A stretch of DNA of 45,606 nucleotides, taken from the NCBI GenBank assembly GCA_017562135.1, contig QEYB01001278.1:1-45606 (forward strand), given 5' to 3'. The stretch is from Dipylidium caninum. Taxonomy: Eukaryota; Platyhelminthes; Cestoda; Cyclophyllidea; Dipylidiidae. The first letter of the stretch is position 1; each line of letters begins with the position of its first letter. This document shows positions 1-12,400 of this stretch, in pieces. A model generated the notes under the pieces. It had not been told where the DNA came from. It did not search any database and saw nothing but the letters and a program-made list of their open reading frames with translations. The translations under genes were made by a program, and so were the position numbers.

Positions 1-13
1 GCAGAGAGAGATA

Positions 14-123
14 GAAGCTGCTGTAAAAAGTGAATAGACTGAAGTTCGTCTCTAGCAACTACATGACTAGATTGGGAAAGTTCCTTCGCAGCATTTGTAC
101 ACATGGGTTTTTATTAATTCAAT
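14..123 (-). pseudogene. GLMP: GLMP exon fragment cut by the window's left end
   Basis: This matches the upstream part of the GLMP exon at 34195-34464 but carries several single-base losses, so its frame is broken. It is cut at base 14, where the match to the other copy begins; the first 13 bases match nothing upstream of 34349. It ends at the same splice acceptor (TTTTTAG on the minus strand). In a circular or tandem reading this is not a separate gene but the poorly resolved edge of the same exon. Confidence 0.8.
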
Positions 124-1436
124 CTAAAAACATGCGCGATAATATAACATACTTCCAGGCAAAAAGGAGTACATTAAGGCTCATGAGCCCTAGTAAGCAC
201 ACAAAGCGCGTCGACATGATTATATGGAGCAACTGAAAATGCGAAATCTTCAAATTTGGAAATTTGTATGCAGAACGCTAAAACACTTATTCAAGATATC
301 AAGGTCGATTGCGATAAACAGTATAAGTCAGTAAAAGTATCTGTAAAAATGCTAGTTAATAGGTCAACATTGTAAACTTTTTGGTTAATGAAAACGGCGC
401 TTAAATACATAACAATAGTTGTCATAGGGGAAAATAGTTGGGAGTAATTCTACTTTGAAAACCCAATGTTCTACACTGGGTCTATTACTTTACCAGGCTC
501 TAGCAGATTCGCCGGATCCGATCAAAAATACGATGATCGTACAGGCACGGAAGCAGGGAAATGAAGGAACCTATAATCCCTAAGTTTGTGCCTAATATTA
601 ACTCTTGCCTTTTCAACGCCCGTATGGAAATTTTAGTTTAGTGATCTCTTATTTCTAAACGTTCAAAGTCAGTTTTTTGAATCTTTCGCGATTACAGGGG
701 CAAGTCTATAAGACTTTCTTCGATTCGTCAAATACCTACTACTTTTCGGATCTTACTTATGATTGTACTTGGCTGCGAGTGCTTTTTAAGGCGTTTTAGT
801 TTCTGTTTACTTTAGTTATTTTCAGCTTACCATCTACTCTATTTTCCTGTTTGCCAAGAAAAACTTTTAAGATATTGGATCTGAAAAACCACGAGCAGTT
901 CAGTGTAGTTTCTGAATCTTTTTAACATGTTTTGTCTTTGTGAGCCACGCTAAATGCCCGATGTTTCTCTCGAAGACCTATACATTTGAGGTTTGTATTC
1001 GCCTACCACCTTTTGATTTTAGCCATGATAACGGTCTCATGAATGCAATACATTTTCTCTATCTTGAAGGAGGAACAAAATAGCATTTCTAGCTATACTT
1101 TATTTTTATTCTGAGAGAGAAAATATAGGAGCAAGATATTACGTGGAGAAATACATACGAGTTACAAGAGGTACAAGAAGGGCCCAGGTACACAGAAATC
1201 TCTTGATAGTTGGTGATTGCTTGCTTTGTTTGCTTTTGTTGCCACTCAACAGGATTTTCTAAAGCTCAATCAATTGATGAAGGGTAATTTGACGCCCTGT
1301 TAATCCGTTCTATGACAACCTTTGATAAATATGCACTATCTTCCTTCTCCCAAACTTATGGTACAAAACGGTTCTGAGTAGGTGATATGTTGAAAAAAAA
1401 TTAAAAACTTCTATTTTTTATCTTCATTTGCAATAG

Positions 1437-4400
1437 GTTGGATAGTCTAGTCTTGAAAGCAAATCTTTTTGGAAAACTAACAACTTCTTCGGTGGGTGGG
1501 AGGGGGGATTCGCGGATTTCACATACTGAAGCAATATTAGTTGTCATGCGAAGTAATGACACCTTGAGAGGAAGATTAATGAATACCTTAACAAGACAGG
1601 CGCCTCTTATGTAACGCATGGAGCGTCAGTGATGGATGGGAGAATCGAGAGAATTCTCACTTATTCACCTGTAAATTACGGAAGTGTCCGATAGCTTTAA
1701 TCTTTAATCAAATCTTTCAAATCCTCTTAAAAAGTATGAAAGTTCTCGGTCCCTGTGCCTGTTGTCACTTTTACTTAAGCTCAACTCGCTTTTTCTCCTG
1801 TTACCGTCATTCGGTGAAAATATGATGCTATTTCCTCTGCAGCGATATCGTCTTCATTAATGATGTCACTGGTTTCCTGGCTTATCCATCTAGCTGGGCA
1901 TTAGAGAGAGGCAAGAGAGGACCCGGCGGTAATAAGAACTGACATTAAGTGATTGCAATGCACTTTCACAAATCAAAAACTCCCATTTTTACCAAAACAT
2001 TTATTAGCACTCAAGCACATCACTCACTCTGTATGTTTTGCAGTAAAAGTCGGGAAGCTTAACTAGATTTAAGTGTCGTTTAAAATCCCCAAAGGCGCAC
2101 CAACTTATAGGGATCAGCCATTATTCATTCCTTGCATCTTCTAAGAATGGCGGAGTCATTTTAACCAGGGTTTCACAATACCCATGAAAATGAAACGACT
2201 TTGCATGCACTTTTTACGTTGCGACCTAATCAAAGTGAACTTAGAGATCAAAGTGGCATCTAAGATGCGCAAAATGGAATGTGCATTTGAAGGTAGGAAA
2301 GTGGCTTGTCGACGGTTCTCAGCTCCCCTCTCCATGGCACCTATTAATTTTGTCATGTTTCTCAATCCACTACCCGTTAGCTGATAATTCGAGATGATGA
2401 ATGAGATATGACACGTATTCTACAATAATCTTTGCCTTCTGCTCGAGTTAAAGTCCCCATTGCAGGCATTGCTCTCCCCCTTTCCTTCATACTCTCTTCA
2501 ATCTCGTAGATTTATAACGCCAGTGCATTAGAATCAGGGTTGTGGCAATGTTTACGGGATGATGCGTAACACTTTTAAATTTTGTCTAAACCACCTCTTA
2601 GCATAGCAACAATGACATCCAAATAAGAAATCAGGCCTTTTGCTAGAGGGAACTAGTTTCACTCCGGCTGATAATGTGTCAATGGATTGGGAGCCTATAA
2701 GTCGCGGCTTTAGGCTTCCAACATTTAAAATACTACGAACACTAAAGAACTTTCTTTTAAAGAGTACTGTGTGATGTGACTTGATTCAGCAAACTTCATA
2801 CGCAGACCGAATTTGTGAAAGCCTCAAGATGCGTGTTTATAAACATTTTCGTCGTGCAATCATGTTGACATTGCAAAGTCAGTGTTAAAGCTACCAGATT
2901 TATGAAGTGAGGTGGTAATTTAAGAAGTTGAAGTCGTAAATGTTTCATAAGTGGCGACCATTTCTTCTCCAATGTGAAGTCATTATGCTCCTCGATAAAC
3001 AGATGTGATGCAGTAGATTAAAGACTTCTGTTGAGCCAGGCAAAATAACTGAAAATTTAAAAATATTTTTAGGCTATCCTCTCAAGAATATTATTGTCTT
3101 AGTGATTTACAAATTACGGGTTAAAAGTTGAAGACAAATGAAAGACCAAAAAAAGGTTTGTTTTATCTTGCTCGTCGCTCAGCAATGGTGTTTTTGCGGT
3201 ATATTTAGCTTTTATTACGAAGAAAAAAAATTGTCTTTGTCAAATGCAGCATTGCCGGACCTTACTAGGGGAAAATGAAAAGACTACGAGCTATACAGTA
3301 ATTTATTTTCCCATCAAATCAATACTACTTCTAAGATTCTACACTGCGCCTCCTATGCAACTCTTTTATGTACAAAAGGTGGGTTGTAAAACTCGGTCTT
3401 CATGCATCATTTCGTCTGTTCGGTCATAGCTTGTAGGAGCACGTAGTGCGGCGTTGCCCGAATTCTCGCCAAGTCGCAACACCGTTCGCCGCCTAAACAA
3501 CGCAGACAAAATTTACATTCACAGTTAAAGAAGAGGGTGAAGCTGGGTGTACTTAAACATAGAACCTATCCTGGTAGTACGTAAAAGGTGCATAAAGGAA
3601 AATCTTGAACACTTAGTCAACTTAGGTATTAAGTTTCGACCTAACGTTTGTGTCTTGATATTTCGAGAAATTGAGGCTTTGCCTGAATGATCAGAGTCTT
3701 GAAGGACAATCTACAAAATCTTTTCAAAGGTTTCTTTGCTGAGAGTATTCGAAAATGTGGCGCGTTCGAACTCCTCCCCAAAGGGACAGTAATCAGTCCT
3801 CAAAACTCTCTCCTTCAACCCTTAATTTGAATCATAAAACCATCTTGAACATGGACACTTTTTCCTATGGCCTTAAGAATAATTGGAACTACAAGACAGT
3901 TCCAGTGATTTTAATAAAGTTGAGGTAATACGAGTTGATGAATCTAACCTCATTGCGCTCATGGAGAGGAGCAAATGCCTCGAGGAGCAGTTCAGCGGCC
4001 TCGTACTGGCCGTGTTTGCAGGCCAAATGGAGTGGCGTGTTGCCTCTGTCGTCCTTTGCGTTTCACAGGCAGTCCTACCTCGATCAGCACACGCACCATC
4101 GTTTGTATCTCCATGGCGGCCGCATCGTGGAGCATCGTGCCCCGCGCTAAATGCCCAATATATAATCAACCCTTATTGTTGACTACAGTGCCTTGCTGCC
4201 AGAGCCTTAGAGAAAACACGATCGCACCTATCTCTCCCCATATGCTGCCGCAATTACTGTCGATAGGACATGCATGAGGGTGAAATTATGATTCAGACTC
4301 CTCATTCTTACTCCATCACACTTTCCTTTAGGAGGAGCGAGTGGTGTTTCATGGCTTGTCCTCAATGGCATTCACTTGAGACGACGCCACACCTCCTCCC

Positions 4401-6390
4401 CTTTCCGTACTATAGTGCTAAATGCTTCGACAGTCTTTAACATGGCATTTTTGCGCGTCAGTCAGTTTCCACCGCGTAATTGCTCACTCCCTTAAGTATG
4501 TGGTCCATAAAACAGCGATAAGAGCATAAATGTAATTAAAGCATGTGCCAACTCAGTCGTATACCAAATGGCTAAAGTGATGAACAGTGTCACGAAGTGA
4601 AGTTAATATCGTCTAAAAGGTGATTCGACTCTCGGAAGTGAGGGTATTGATAACAAGATTAAGAAACTTCTATATGGAAGACTCTGAGATTTGGAAAGAG
4701 TCATGGATAAGATAGGGGATTTGTTACACCCTCAGATACTCCCGAGAGCGCAATTAAACATTCCCACCCCCACTTCGTCTGTCCGCCCCGTCACGCCTCT
4801 TCGTAGCAGTTTTGTTCACCCCTCGAAGGGGATGAAATGGCAGCAGATGGCTACCAATTCTATCACTTTGTCTTTCGCAGTTCCGCAAGGTTGGGTTGTG
4901 AACCAAAGAAACCGGTTACACACCATAATGCGGAATATTTGTCCCACAGGGATTCATGAAGAAGCTTTACTACAACTTGTGAGTACATGAAGTCGTGATA
5001 TTGCCTTCGAAAAGAGTCCCTAACCTCTAACACATATGCGCGACATCTGTCTTTGGGGAAAAAACCCCGAAATTCAATTTACTGGAGGTTTACCGTTGTG
5101 CTTTAGATTTCGGAGTAGAAATGAGATATTTTCCACACAGAGAGTCAAATGTCTACACTGTGGTCCGCGATTCTCGCCTGACCGCCTTGTGGCATTTATT
5201 GTATTCCAAACACATTCATTGTTCAGAGAGATGAATGTCCAACGGCCGGTGGTGTTTCAGCTTAAACTTTAACAAAACTATGATTTGCTGCATTCCTCCT
5301 TCATTTGTAATGAACCGACAGAAAGAAGGTGGTTTAGTGTGATGAAAGCTTGGAGAAATGCATTTCAACACCGCCTCGAGGTAACCGCGCTAAGCCGCGT
5401 GTACGGGGCCCCCCCGCTAAATGCAAAATAGCAGCTCATTGCACGACCCCGTAATCTCCTTGGGTGCAGACTCCAGTCTGTGCAATGGCGTGGTGCGTGA
5501 CGACTCGGCGGATTGCCTGCAAATATCCGCTTCTGGCTGACGAGTCTACCGGAAGCTCTTTGGCGTCGATGGTACTCCGAACGATGAGTTTGTATTGCAG
5601 TTGTTTCCCGGCCGGTTAGATGTTTCGTCGGAAGTATGGGACAAAGGATGGTTTCCCATTTATCGGCAATTATGATGTAGAATTTTAAGTAAAATGGCTA
5701 CGTGATTGGCCACTGTTGTTCCTCCCCTAAAATGCATTTCAACACAGTCATCCGTCAAGACGGACTTGTTTTTCTCGGGTTTTCCTTCCAACGGAGATGG
5801 AGTGAGTTGAATGGTCACGAGACGGCCCATCGGTTGCATCGCGAAGCGGATGACTTTTTTTATATTTGAGTACTGGTGACTCTGGTCCAAACGACAATGG
5901 CAAGACATGATGCCCCGGACGAGTATTTAAAAAATCCAAATGGTAACTTTGTGTAGGAATTACCAAAATTTGTTGTTCTGTTTTTAGGAAGAAGACATCA
6001 GTGGAATTGAGACTGATTCGTCAGGTGGATGACCACCTGACCAATTCCTTCACGATCCCCAAGGCAACTGTGTTAGAAACAGACCCAAACCGAAGGTCTA
6101 TAAAGGTGCGCCTCCCTCGCCATCATTTACATTATCAACCTGTCTTCCCCACAGCCTCTCAGGTCGCATTTGAGAAGGTAGAAAGTGAGCGACTCGTCGG
6201 AAAGTGGAAACCCTCCCCGCCTAAACTTTCAGGACGGTTGATCCTCTTTCGGAGTTCACACACAACAAGGCTGAGCGTTCATACACTCGCCTCAGTCTCT
6301 AATACAGCTGATTTTGTCTTGCAGCATCCCTGTCGACTCCATTTACTAAGACAAAGGCCTTTCAAGGCCAAACCGGAAAACATTCGCTGA
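1437..6390 (+). pseudogene. Frame-broken second copy of gene P
   Basis: The left-hand copy of the plus-strand gene described at 35791-40776. It keeps the same order of acceptors and donors, but most exons carry one or more indels relative to the right-hand copy and no long frame survives until the last exon. That exon (from about 5988, stop at 6390) has one extra T near 6007 and is then identical to the other copy. The errors fall equally in exons, introns and homopolymers, which points to poor base quality rather than pseudogene decay. Confidence 0.75.
3400..4146 (-). pseudogene. Frame-broken second copy of the ankyrin gene
   Basis: The copy of the ankyrin gene at 37761-38515. Relative to that copy it has extra bases near 4067 and 4101, losses near 3445-3490, and other indels, so the ankyrin frame is lost in both exons. 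The splice acceptors and the stop (3400-3402) are conserved. The same assembly-quality explanation applies as for the surrounding left copy. Confidence 0.75.
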
Positions 6391-6864
6391 CCTCTCATAA
6401 ATTCACCTTTTGTGAATAACTTACAAAACATCCTTACACGAGAGAAGATTTTCACAATAGCAGGAGTTGAATGCGTCAAAATTTTCCATTTGAATGGTAA
6501 AATCGTACCTAAGTAAGGTTAACTCAATGTTGGGGAGTCTTTCGCTTCAATGCTTGCAATTGGAAAGGGCGTCTCCAGCGGAAACAAGATGCTGGTAGGC
6601 GCGTCCCGATATTAGGTTGAAACGATCCCACTTTTCTACTTTTAGAGCGGGTAGAAAAAACACGAATAGCGAAAAAGCCTTTCCTATAGCTTCTTAATCG
6701 CATACAAATGAACCTATTTTCGAAAAAAAGGTTGATCAGAATGCGCTTGACCTATGTTAACCCAATGACAAATAATTCCAAAAAATCTACGACTGAAAGC
6801 TTGAAAATCCCATGCTTAGAAAGGTAGGAATCTAAATGTGACTGTTAGCCCAGATTAAAATAAA
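6009..6864 (+). repeat. Block identical between the two repeat copies (left member)
   Basis: These ~856 bases are identical to 40395-41250, although the flanks differ at roughly one indel every 10 to 30 bases. It holds most of the last exon of gene P and its 3' flank. The simplest reading is that this is the only part of the overlap where both copies are well resolved. The sequence itself does not exclude gene conversion. Confidence 0.9.
6859..6864 (+). terminator. Candidate polyadenylation signal of gene P (left copy)
   Basis: An AATAAA hexamer lies about 470 bases past the gene P stop codon on the same strand, just before the identical block ends. It is repeated at 41245-41250. It is the first canonical hexamer I noticed after the stop; a nearer non-canonical signal is possible. 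Confidence 0.35.
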
Positions 6865-7251
6865 ACCTTGATTGATACAGAGAGTCCTCCTGCAGGCAGA
6901 GCTTCCTAATATTAGCAACAAATTATTGTTTTACGAATTTTTACGACTCTATTACTGAGCGGGATAATTGAGAAAATAGACCGACTTATGCTTGAAAAAA
7001 GTCAAAACACCACGAAATCCCCTTGTTACAGTCATTACATCTCTTGGTAGATCTGGTCGGAAGGCTGCAAACCCGTCGACGACGACGGACTCGAACTGCG
7101 TGATTCGCGTTGGGGAATCGGAACCAACACAAGAACAGTCCTGGTTGCGCCAAGCGGAGAGGTGAGTTGACAGACTGCTTGTGAGAGGATTCTGTAAGCG
7201 CAGGGGAAGGTTAGAAAGCAGCCGAGGATTGCATTCCCACTCCGCTGTTAA

Positions 7252-8253
7252 TCAGGTTGCCTTCACTCGGACAGCCGAGGTGGCAACTCCTGCTCCATCC
7301 AATTTGTCATTAATGCAAAAAGGATTTACTTTGAGGATATCGAGTGAAGTGGTATTGGGAACGTCGCTTGAGGCCACTTGCGTCCCGACATTAACAGAAG
7401 AGCAAAAAAGTTGACTTGGTCGCAAGTAACGAAACAAACTACAACGCATTTTACTTATCAGTATAAACTAACAATTTTCAAAAGTAGATACCTTACGAGA
7501 GAGGTGTACCACTAATGGTGTAAATGCATGAAAGGAGATAAAATCGCGGTGTATAGTCACCAAGACAGCCTCAAGAGCCGGGATTTTGTGGCGGGAAGAT
7601 TTGACCCACGAACTGCAAAACCGAAAAATTGTCCCTTTTCGATTTCCCTCACCTAGGAGAAGGCCTCCTACACCCTTCGGGTGATGTCCCAACCCTGTGT
7701 CTCGGAACGCAGTGCCTCAGACCGGAAATGATCAACACTCCAGTCCGGCATTCTTCTACCATCATTGTAGAAGTTCAAGATATGCCAAAAAAGATGCCAC
7801 TACCTTAAATTACATACATTTAAGTTCAGGAGGGGGCCTTATCTCGGTCAATTAGTTCAAGTAGGTGTCTAAAAATGGCATTCTTTACTAAATATAAATG
7901 CAAAAAAGTGTGAAGAAGATAAGACGGTACGCAGAAAAAGCAGAAGAAAGGAGGGCGAAACAACACCAAGTATTATCCAATCAGCACAGGGACGGGGATG
8001 GGAAAAAACACGAAATATCAAACACGAATTGGTAGTGACGTGGGTGCGGTTAATTGACATCATAAAATAACAGGTATAAATAATAACAAGGTCGCAGTTA
8101 CCATGAAAGTGGTGAATGAGAATAGAAAAAGAGGAAGAGGTGAAAAAGGGGTTTACACCTTCCGCCGACGTCGCAGATCCTTTGAGCTGGATATTAGGAC
8201 GTGTAATTTGCAGAGTCCAAGGCTCCTCTCAGTGGCATTTGTTTCCGCCGTCA
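7252..8253 (-). CDS. Candidate 3' exons, possibly the end of the ATF6-like gene
   Basis: Three minus-strand exons have convincing splice sites: 8159-8253, 7497-7612 and 7252-7376 (stop at 7252). The first has a strong pyrimidine-rich acceptor and reads 'SLGLCKLHVLISSSKDLRR', which faintly resembles the conserved Cys-to-Ser stretch near the end of ATF6 luminal domains. The second has a TTTTGCAG acceptor and a GTAAGG donor. Phases agree between the second and third exons but not between the first and second, nor with the exon at 9403-9582, so at least two linking exons are missing. They could instead belong to a separate gene. The left copy is the better copy here; the right copy breaks these frames. 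Confidence 0.35.
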
Positions 8254-9402
8254 CTAGCCAAGATGAAAGTATGAATACATTATAAAGCAGGTAACAACAG
8301 GTATGCATTTCTAAGGTTATTTATTCATCAGAAAATAAAATGAAGGACAGCGATCTCCACGCTACTGGTTCCCTTCATCCTGATATGCAACTTGGCCATT
8401 GACAGCTTATTTTCGCAAGGCCCTCTTTCTACGAATCGCTCTTTTCAGATTTAAATACTTCTCTCTTAATTCCATGACCATAGTCGCTTAGCATCTGTCC
8501 CCGGTAAAAATTGACATTAAGTATTAGACATTCAAGCTACGGTTCTAAAGAAAGAAACCGGGACCTTACCAGGATGTACTGATGGTGCTTTGTTTTGCAG
8601 TAAAATAGTTAAGTTTGAGAGAGCTGATTGGTCAAGGAAGTAAAGGGAATCTGAAATATCCTCTTCATTCCATTCAGCTTCAGCCTCGTTCTGAGAGGGT
8701 CGAAGTAGATAAGCTTTCTAAAAAGCATCAAACAAGGTCAATTTACCAATATATAACAATACGTATTAACAGTGTGGTTGAATCTTAGCCAACCCTAATA
8801 AGTAAATCATATCAAGACCGGGCAATCTCAAGACAGTCAGAAATTAATCAAAGAGAATCTGATGTGGCGTAAAAAAAGCAAAGAACAAGGGAATAAAGGA
8901 AGATCAGATTAAGAGAAAAAAGCAAACTGCAGCCTTTTGCTAACGGCCACAAAAATGACAGAAAGTGATGGTTTCCATACACGCCTAATTCAGGGCATGA
9001 CAGTCGGATTGCGACGAAGCTGCCAGGTTGCCTTCAATGTGTCCAGCAGGGTCAGGGCTTTAAACGCAGTGTTTGAATTTTAAAAGAGAATACAAGAAGT
9101 ACTAGTGAGGCTGAGGACTCACATCTAAAATAACCCCCAAAGCATTTAAGGCCCACACGAGTATACCCATGTGTTGCAGTGAGAATGTCGAACTACCACT
9201 CCAATGAGGGGAATCTCATTCGATAAGGGGAGGATCTCTGATTAATGCAAATGAAAAGCCACCTTAAAAAGGTTGGGGAAGATGGATAGAACTAGAGAAA
9301 GCGCATAAGACGCAGAAATTACAAACATTTACCGAAGTAGGAAGCCATACACGTGGTACGATGACTGTGGAATTTGTCACGAATGGCTCACTTTATACTT
9401 AC

Positions 9403-12400
9403 GTGCAATCTTCGACGTTGGCCGCTTCCTAATCGGTTGGTTCGGGTCAAACGCCGCTTTAGAGAAGACTTGGAAACGGACCGATCTTGGGTATGTACGT
9501 ATTGGTCGTGCGTCGACTGCTTTTGGGTCTTAGAAAGCGGCGAATCAACGCTCTCGTCATCCTCATCAAATACAATCCACACCTACGAAAAAGGAAATAA
9601 TTTCGCAGTCGTAAAGGATTGCTGAACATACAAGGTGGGTGATAGTAAACAGAAATTCTTCCGAACAAGTTGATTGGCTAGAGAAGAGAGTTCCCCCATT
9701 CCAACAAGCGTACTGAAATGTTGCCCATAAGGGAAACACGAGTGTGATCTAACTCATCGAAATCATGAAATTTTTAACATACGTTGTGTGTATGATAAGC
9801 CTGCCTCTTTTGGATAATTAGTAGCATTTGACACAAAGAGGATGATTATATTGACTGGATGTGTGTATAAGACAGGATGTCAGTAGGCAACACAAAACAA
9901 AAAGGCATGTACATAAAAGTATCGAATTTCCTCAATGAAATAAACAAGAAAAGTACCAAAGTAACAAAAGAAAGGCCGCGAACCAACTCCCGATTTACTC
10001 TACCAAATCCAACCGTCTGTTCGCATACAAAGAGGTAAGTGACTCATGTTTGTACAGGAATTACAATACATAAACAATGGGTTGCCGTCTGCCATAAACA
10101 TGGTCTTATACAAACTGCATTAAAGGAAACCTGCTTTCTTGAATCGACTTGAGTGCATTTTGCAAGAAATCCCAATACAGTCAAACACAACGAGAGATAT
10201 GAGAATTGTTTTTAAGACGTCGATGCATTTAGCAAACCTAATGATGCTATAGCTTGCCGTAAGTGAAAACGGGCGTCAAGCCTTTAAACATGAAAGTTTA
10301 AAACATGCATAGCAGTTTAATTATGATTTCTATGCTACACAACTTGTCACAAAAATCCTTGTGTGTTAATCCTCTTAATAGGCCAGTTAAGCGATGCGAT
10401 TGACGCACTTTTCAACTAGAACGAGAAACAGGTCCCATTGTTAATCTGCTACCGACATTTCGTAACAATAGGCGAAAATGTTTCCCGATTAATCATATCA
10501 TAAGCTACGAAAATCTACAATGATATAGGTTTTGGCGTCGATGCCATGGTTTAGTACCAATACATGCTAAGAGAAGCACTGAAGCCTACCGGTTCCCGTT
10601 GGGGATTAAAGAAAACGCCGGGCAGACAAAACTCAATGGGAATTTCTTTAGAGGTCGTGTTAACCGTTGAATGGCTATCACTGGCAGCAGCGACCACATC
10701 TGTACGGTTTTTCGCAGACTGTACTACGTCTGAAGAGCCTCGAAGTAAGGAGGTGGAAAGGAGGGTTCTTCCACCAAATGGAGTTTTCACAAGATTGTCT
10801 TTCTGGTCTAGATGGAAAAAAAATGAAGTTGAGTTAGTTGATTCGGGTACTAAAATACGCTAGATTTCGGGATCTTGTAAGAATAATAATGGAGACTAAT
10901 TGAAATATTTTAATTCAAAGGAAATGCAGTACAACAATAAACTTAAAAATCCTTCCTATGAAGTAAAAAAAGGGTTCGGTCTACCTGAAAAACACGTTGT
11001 TCTAAAATTAAATTACCTGTTTACTAATTTTTTGCGCAGTTAGGAAAGAATAATATATCAACAACAAGTTATTCAGTCAGAGGACTGAGCGTCACGAAAG
11101 ACGACAGGACCATTTTGAGATGAAATGGTTAATTAAACTAATTAAAAGAGCAGTAAACTTTGTAAACGCTAACGATACACATACTAAAGAACTAAACTTC
11201 TACTCAATTATTTGTGTAAATGCGATGCTAATAAAATTGGAAAAAAATGACTTAGTTTTATGTTTCAGGAAATCATTTATTCTAAGAAATCACTGAAATC
11301 CCCATAATTATGATGTTATAGGATGTTATCTTAATATGTCGTTTCATAAAACAGCCACCATAATCACTGTCACGGTTTTATATTCATCTCTTTGTAATTT
11401 AAAATTATAATTCATGCAGGTTAAACGGGAGCATCCACCAGTGCAATCAACGGAAGATTAAACGACAATGAACTCATTTACCGGGAGAAATAAGGCGAAT
11501 ATTATCGACTCCTCCAAAGGTGGTCGTCAGAGGATCACCAAGTTGACCAAGAGGTGTGATGGAGAAGTTTAGGAGCAAGAGACAGACGATTGCGAAAAGG
11601 CTAGTAGTAACCTTCTTACGAACTCCTCGAGGTAGTCCTACTCCTCCCAGTACGCGACCGCTGCCCATGGTTTTGTTAGCAGTCACGGGCTTTTGCAAAA
11701 CTATGCATTCTGCGGCTTGCTTTCGTAGCAGTGGTGCTTTGCTAGAGGCTTTTGAAAAAGAAGGAAAATAAAGTAGACTTTATCAGTTAGCATTTGTTAA
11801 AGTTCTATATCCAAGTTAGTATCTTTTATAACGTCCTTGACGCTCATAAGCGAATTGTTAAAAAACCAAAAAATCATCGTGAACAAGTGTCTGGTGTCAA
11901 TAATCCCCATTTAGACCTCTCCCAATTTTAAAAAATATTGTGGTGTGCACAAATAATCCCGAGATGATGTAACCGTAACCCGACCTAAGGCAAGATAATG
12001 ATATTAAAAAGAGAAGGAAACTCGAATGTAACAGTTTCATTTCTCAGCATGTCTTGCAGTTCAAATAAGGTGAATAAGGCAATAATTTCTACCAGTATTG
12101 GTGACTTATGTGAAAAAATAAAACAAAGTAATGATTTATGTCTTTCAGACACATTTTAAATAAAAATATCGGCAATAAAGTCCCGATGTTAAGGTTAAGG
12201 TGCTTACTTGCTCGAGTGGAACAACTGAGAAAAGGGAGAGGGGGAATTAGAGTAAATAAAAGATTGGTACCCTTTGGTTAAGTCATGTATAAACCCGAAG
12301 AAACGAATTTACATACATACCAATGCGACCATTGCCTAAACAAATTGCAACAAAACATTTTTAGGAGTTTAGGTACGGTTAGCAACCAGAAGATCCAAAA

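Larger units (their letters stand above)
14..11152 (+). repeat. Left copy of the ~11.2-kb terminal direct repeat
   Basis: This stretch matches 34349-45602 in the same orientation from end to end. The match starts only 13 bases into the window and runs to within a few bases of the window's other end. Differences are almost all single-base or few-base indels, many in homopolymers. From about 6009 to 6864 the two copies are identical. Left of that block this copy is the poorer one: it is net about 51 bases shorter and breaks the ankyrin and gene P frames. Right of it this copy keeps the ATF6 luminal exon frame that the other copy breaks. The match was established by reading the two stretches side by side, not by running an aligner. 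Confidence 0.97.

Noticed and set aside
9900..10040. A lysine-rich plus-strand exon candidate ending in a perfect GTAAGT donor
   Set aside because: Its frame is open only in the poorer right-hand copy (44279-44460). In the better copy it is interrupted, and it lies within an ATF6-like intron.
14..11152. The repeat read as an old gene duplication with one copy decaying into pseudogenes
   Set aside because: Differences are indels rather than substitutions, fall equally in introns and exons, and the frame-correct copy switches sides at the identical block. Decay of one copy would not switch sides.
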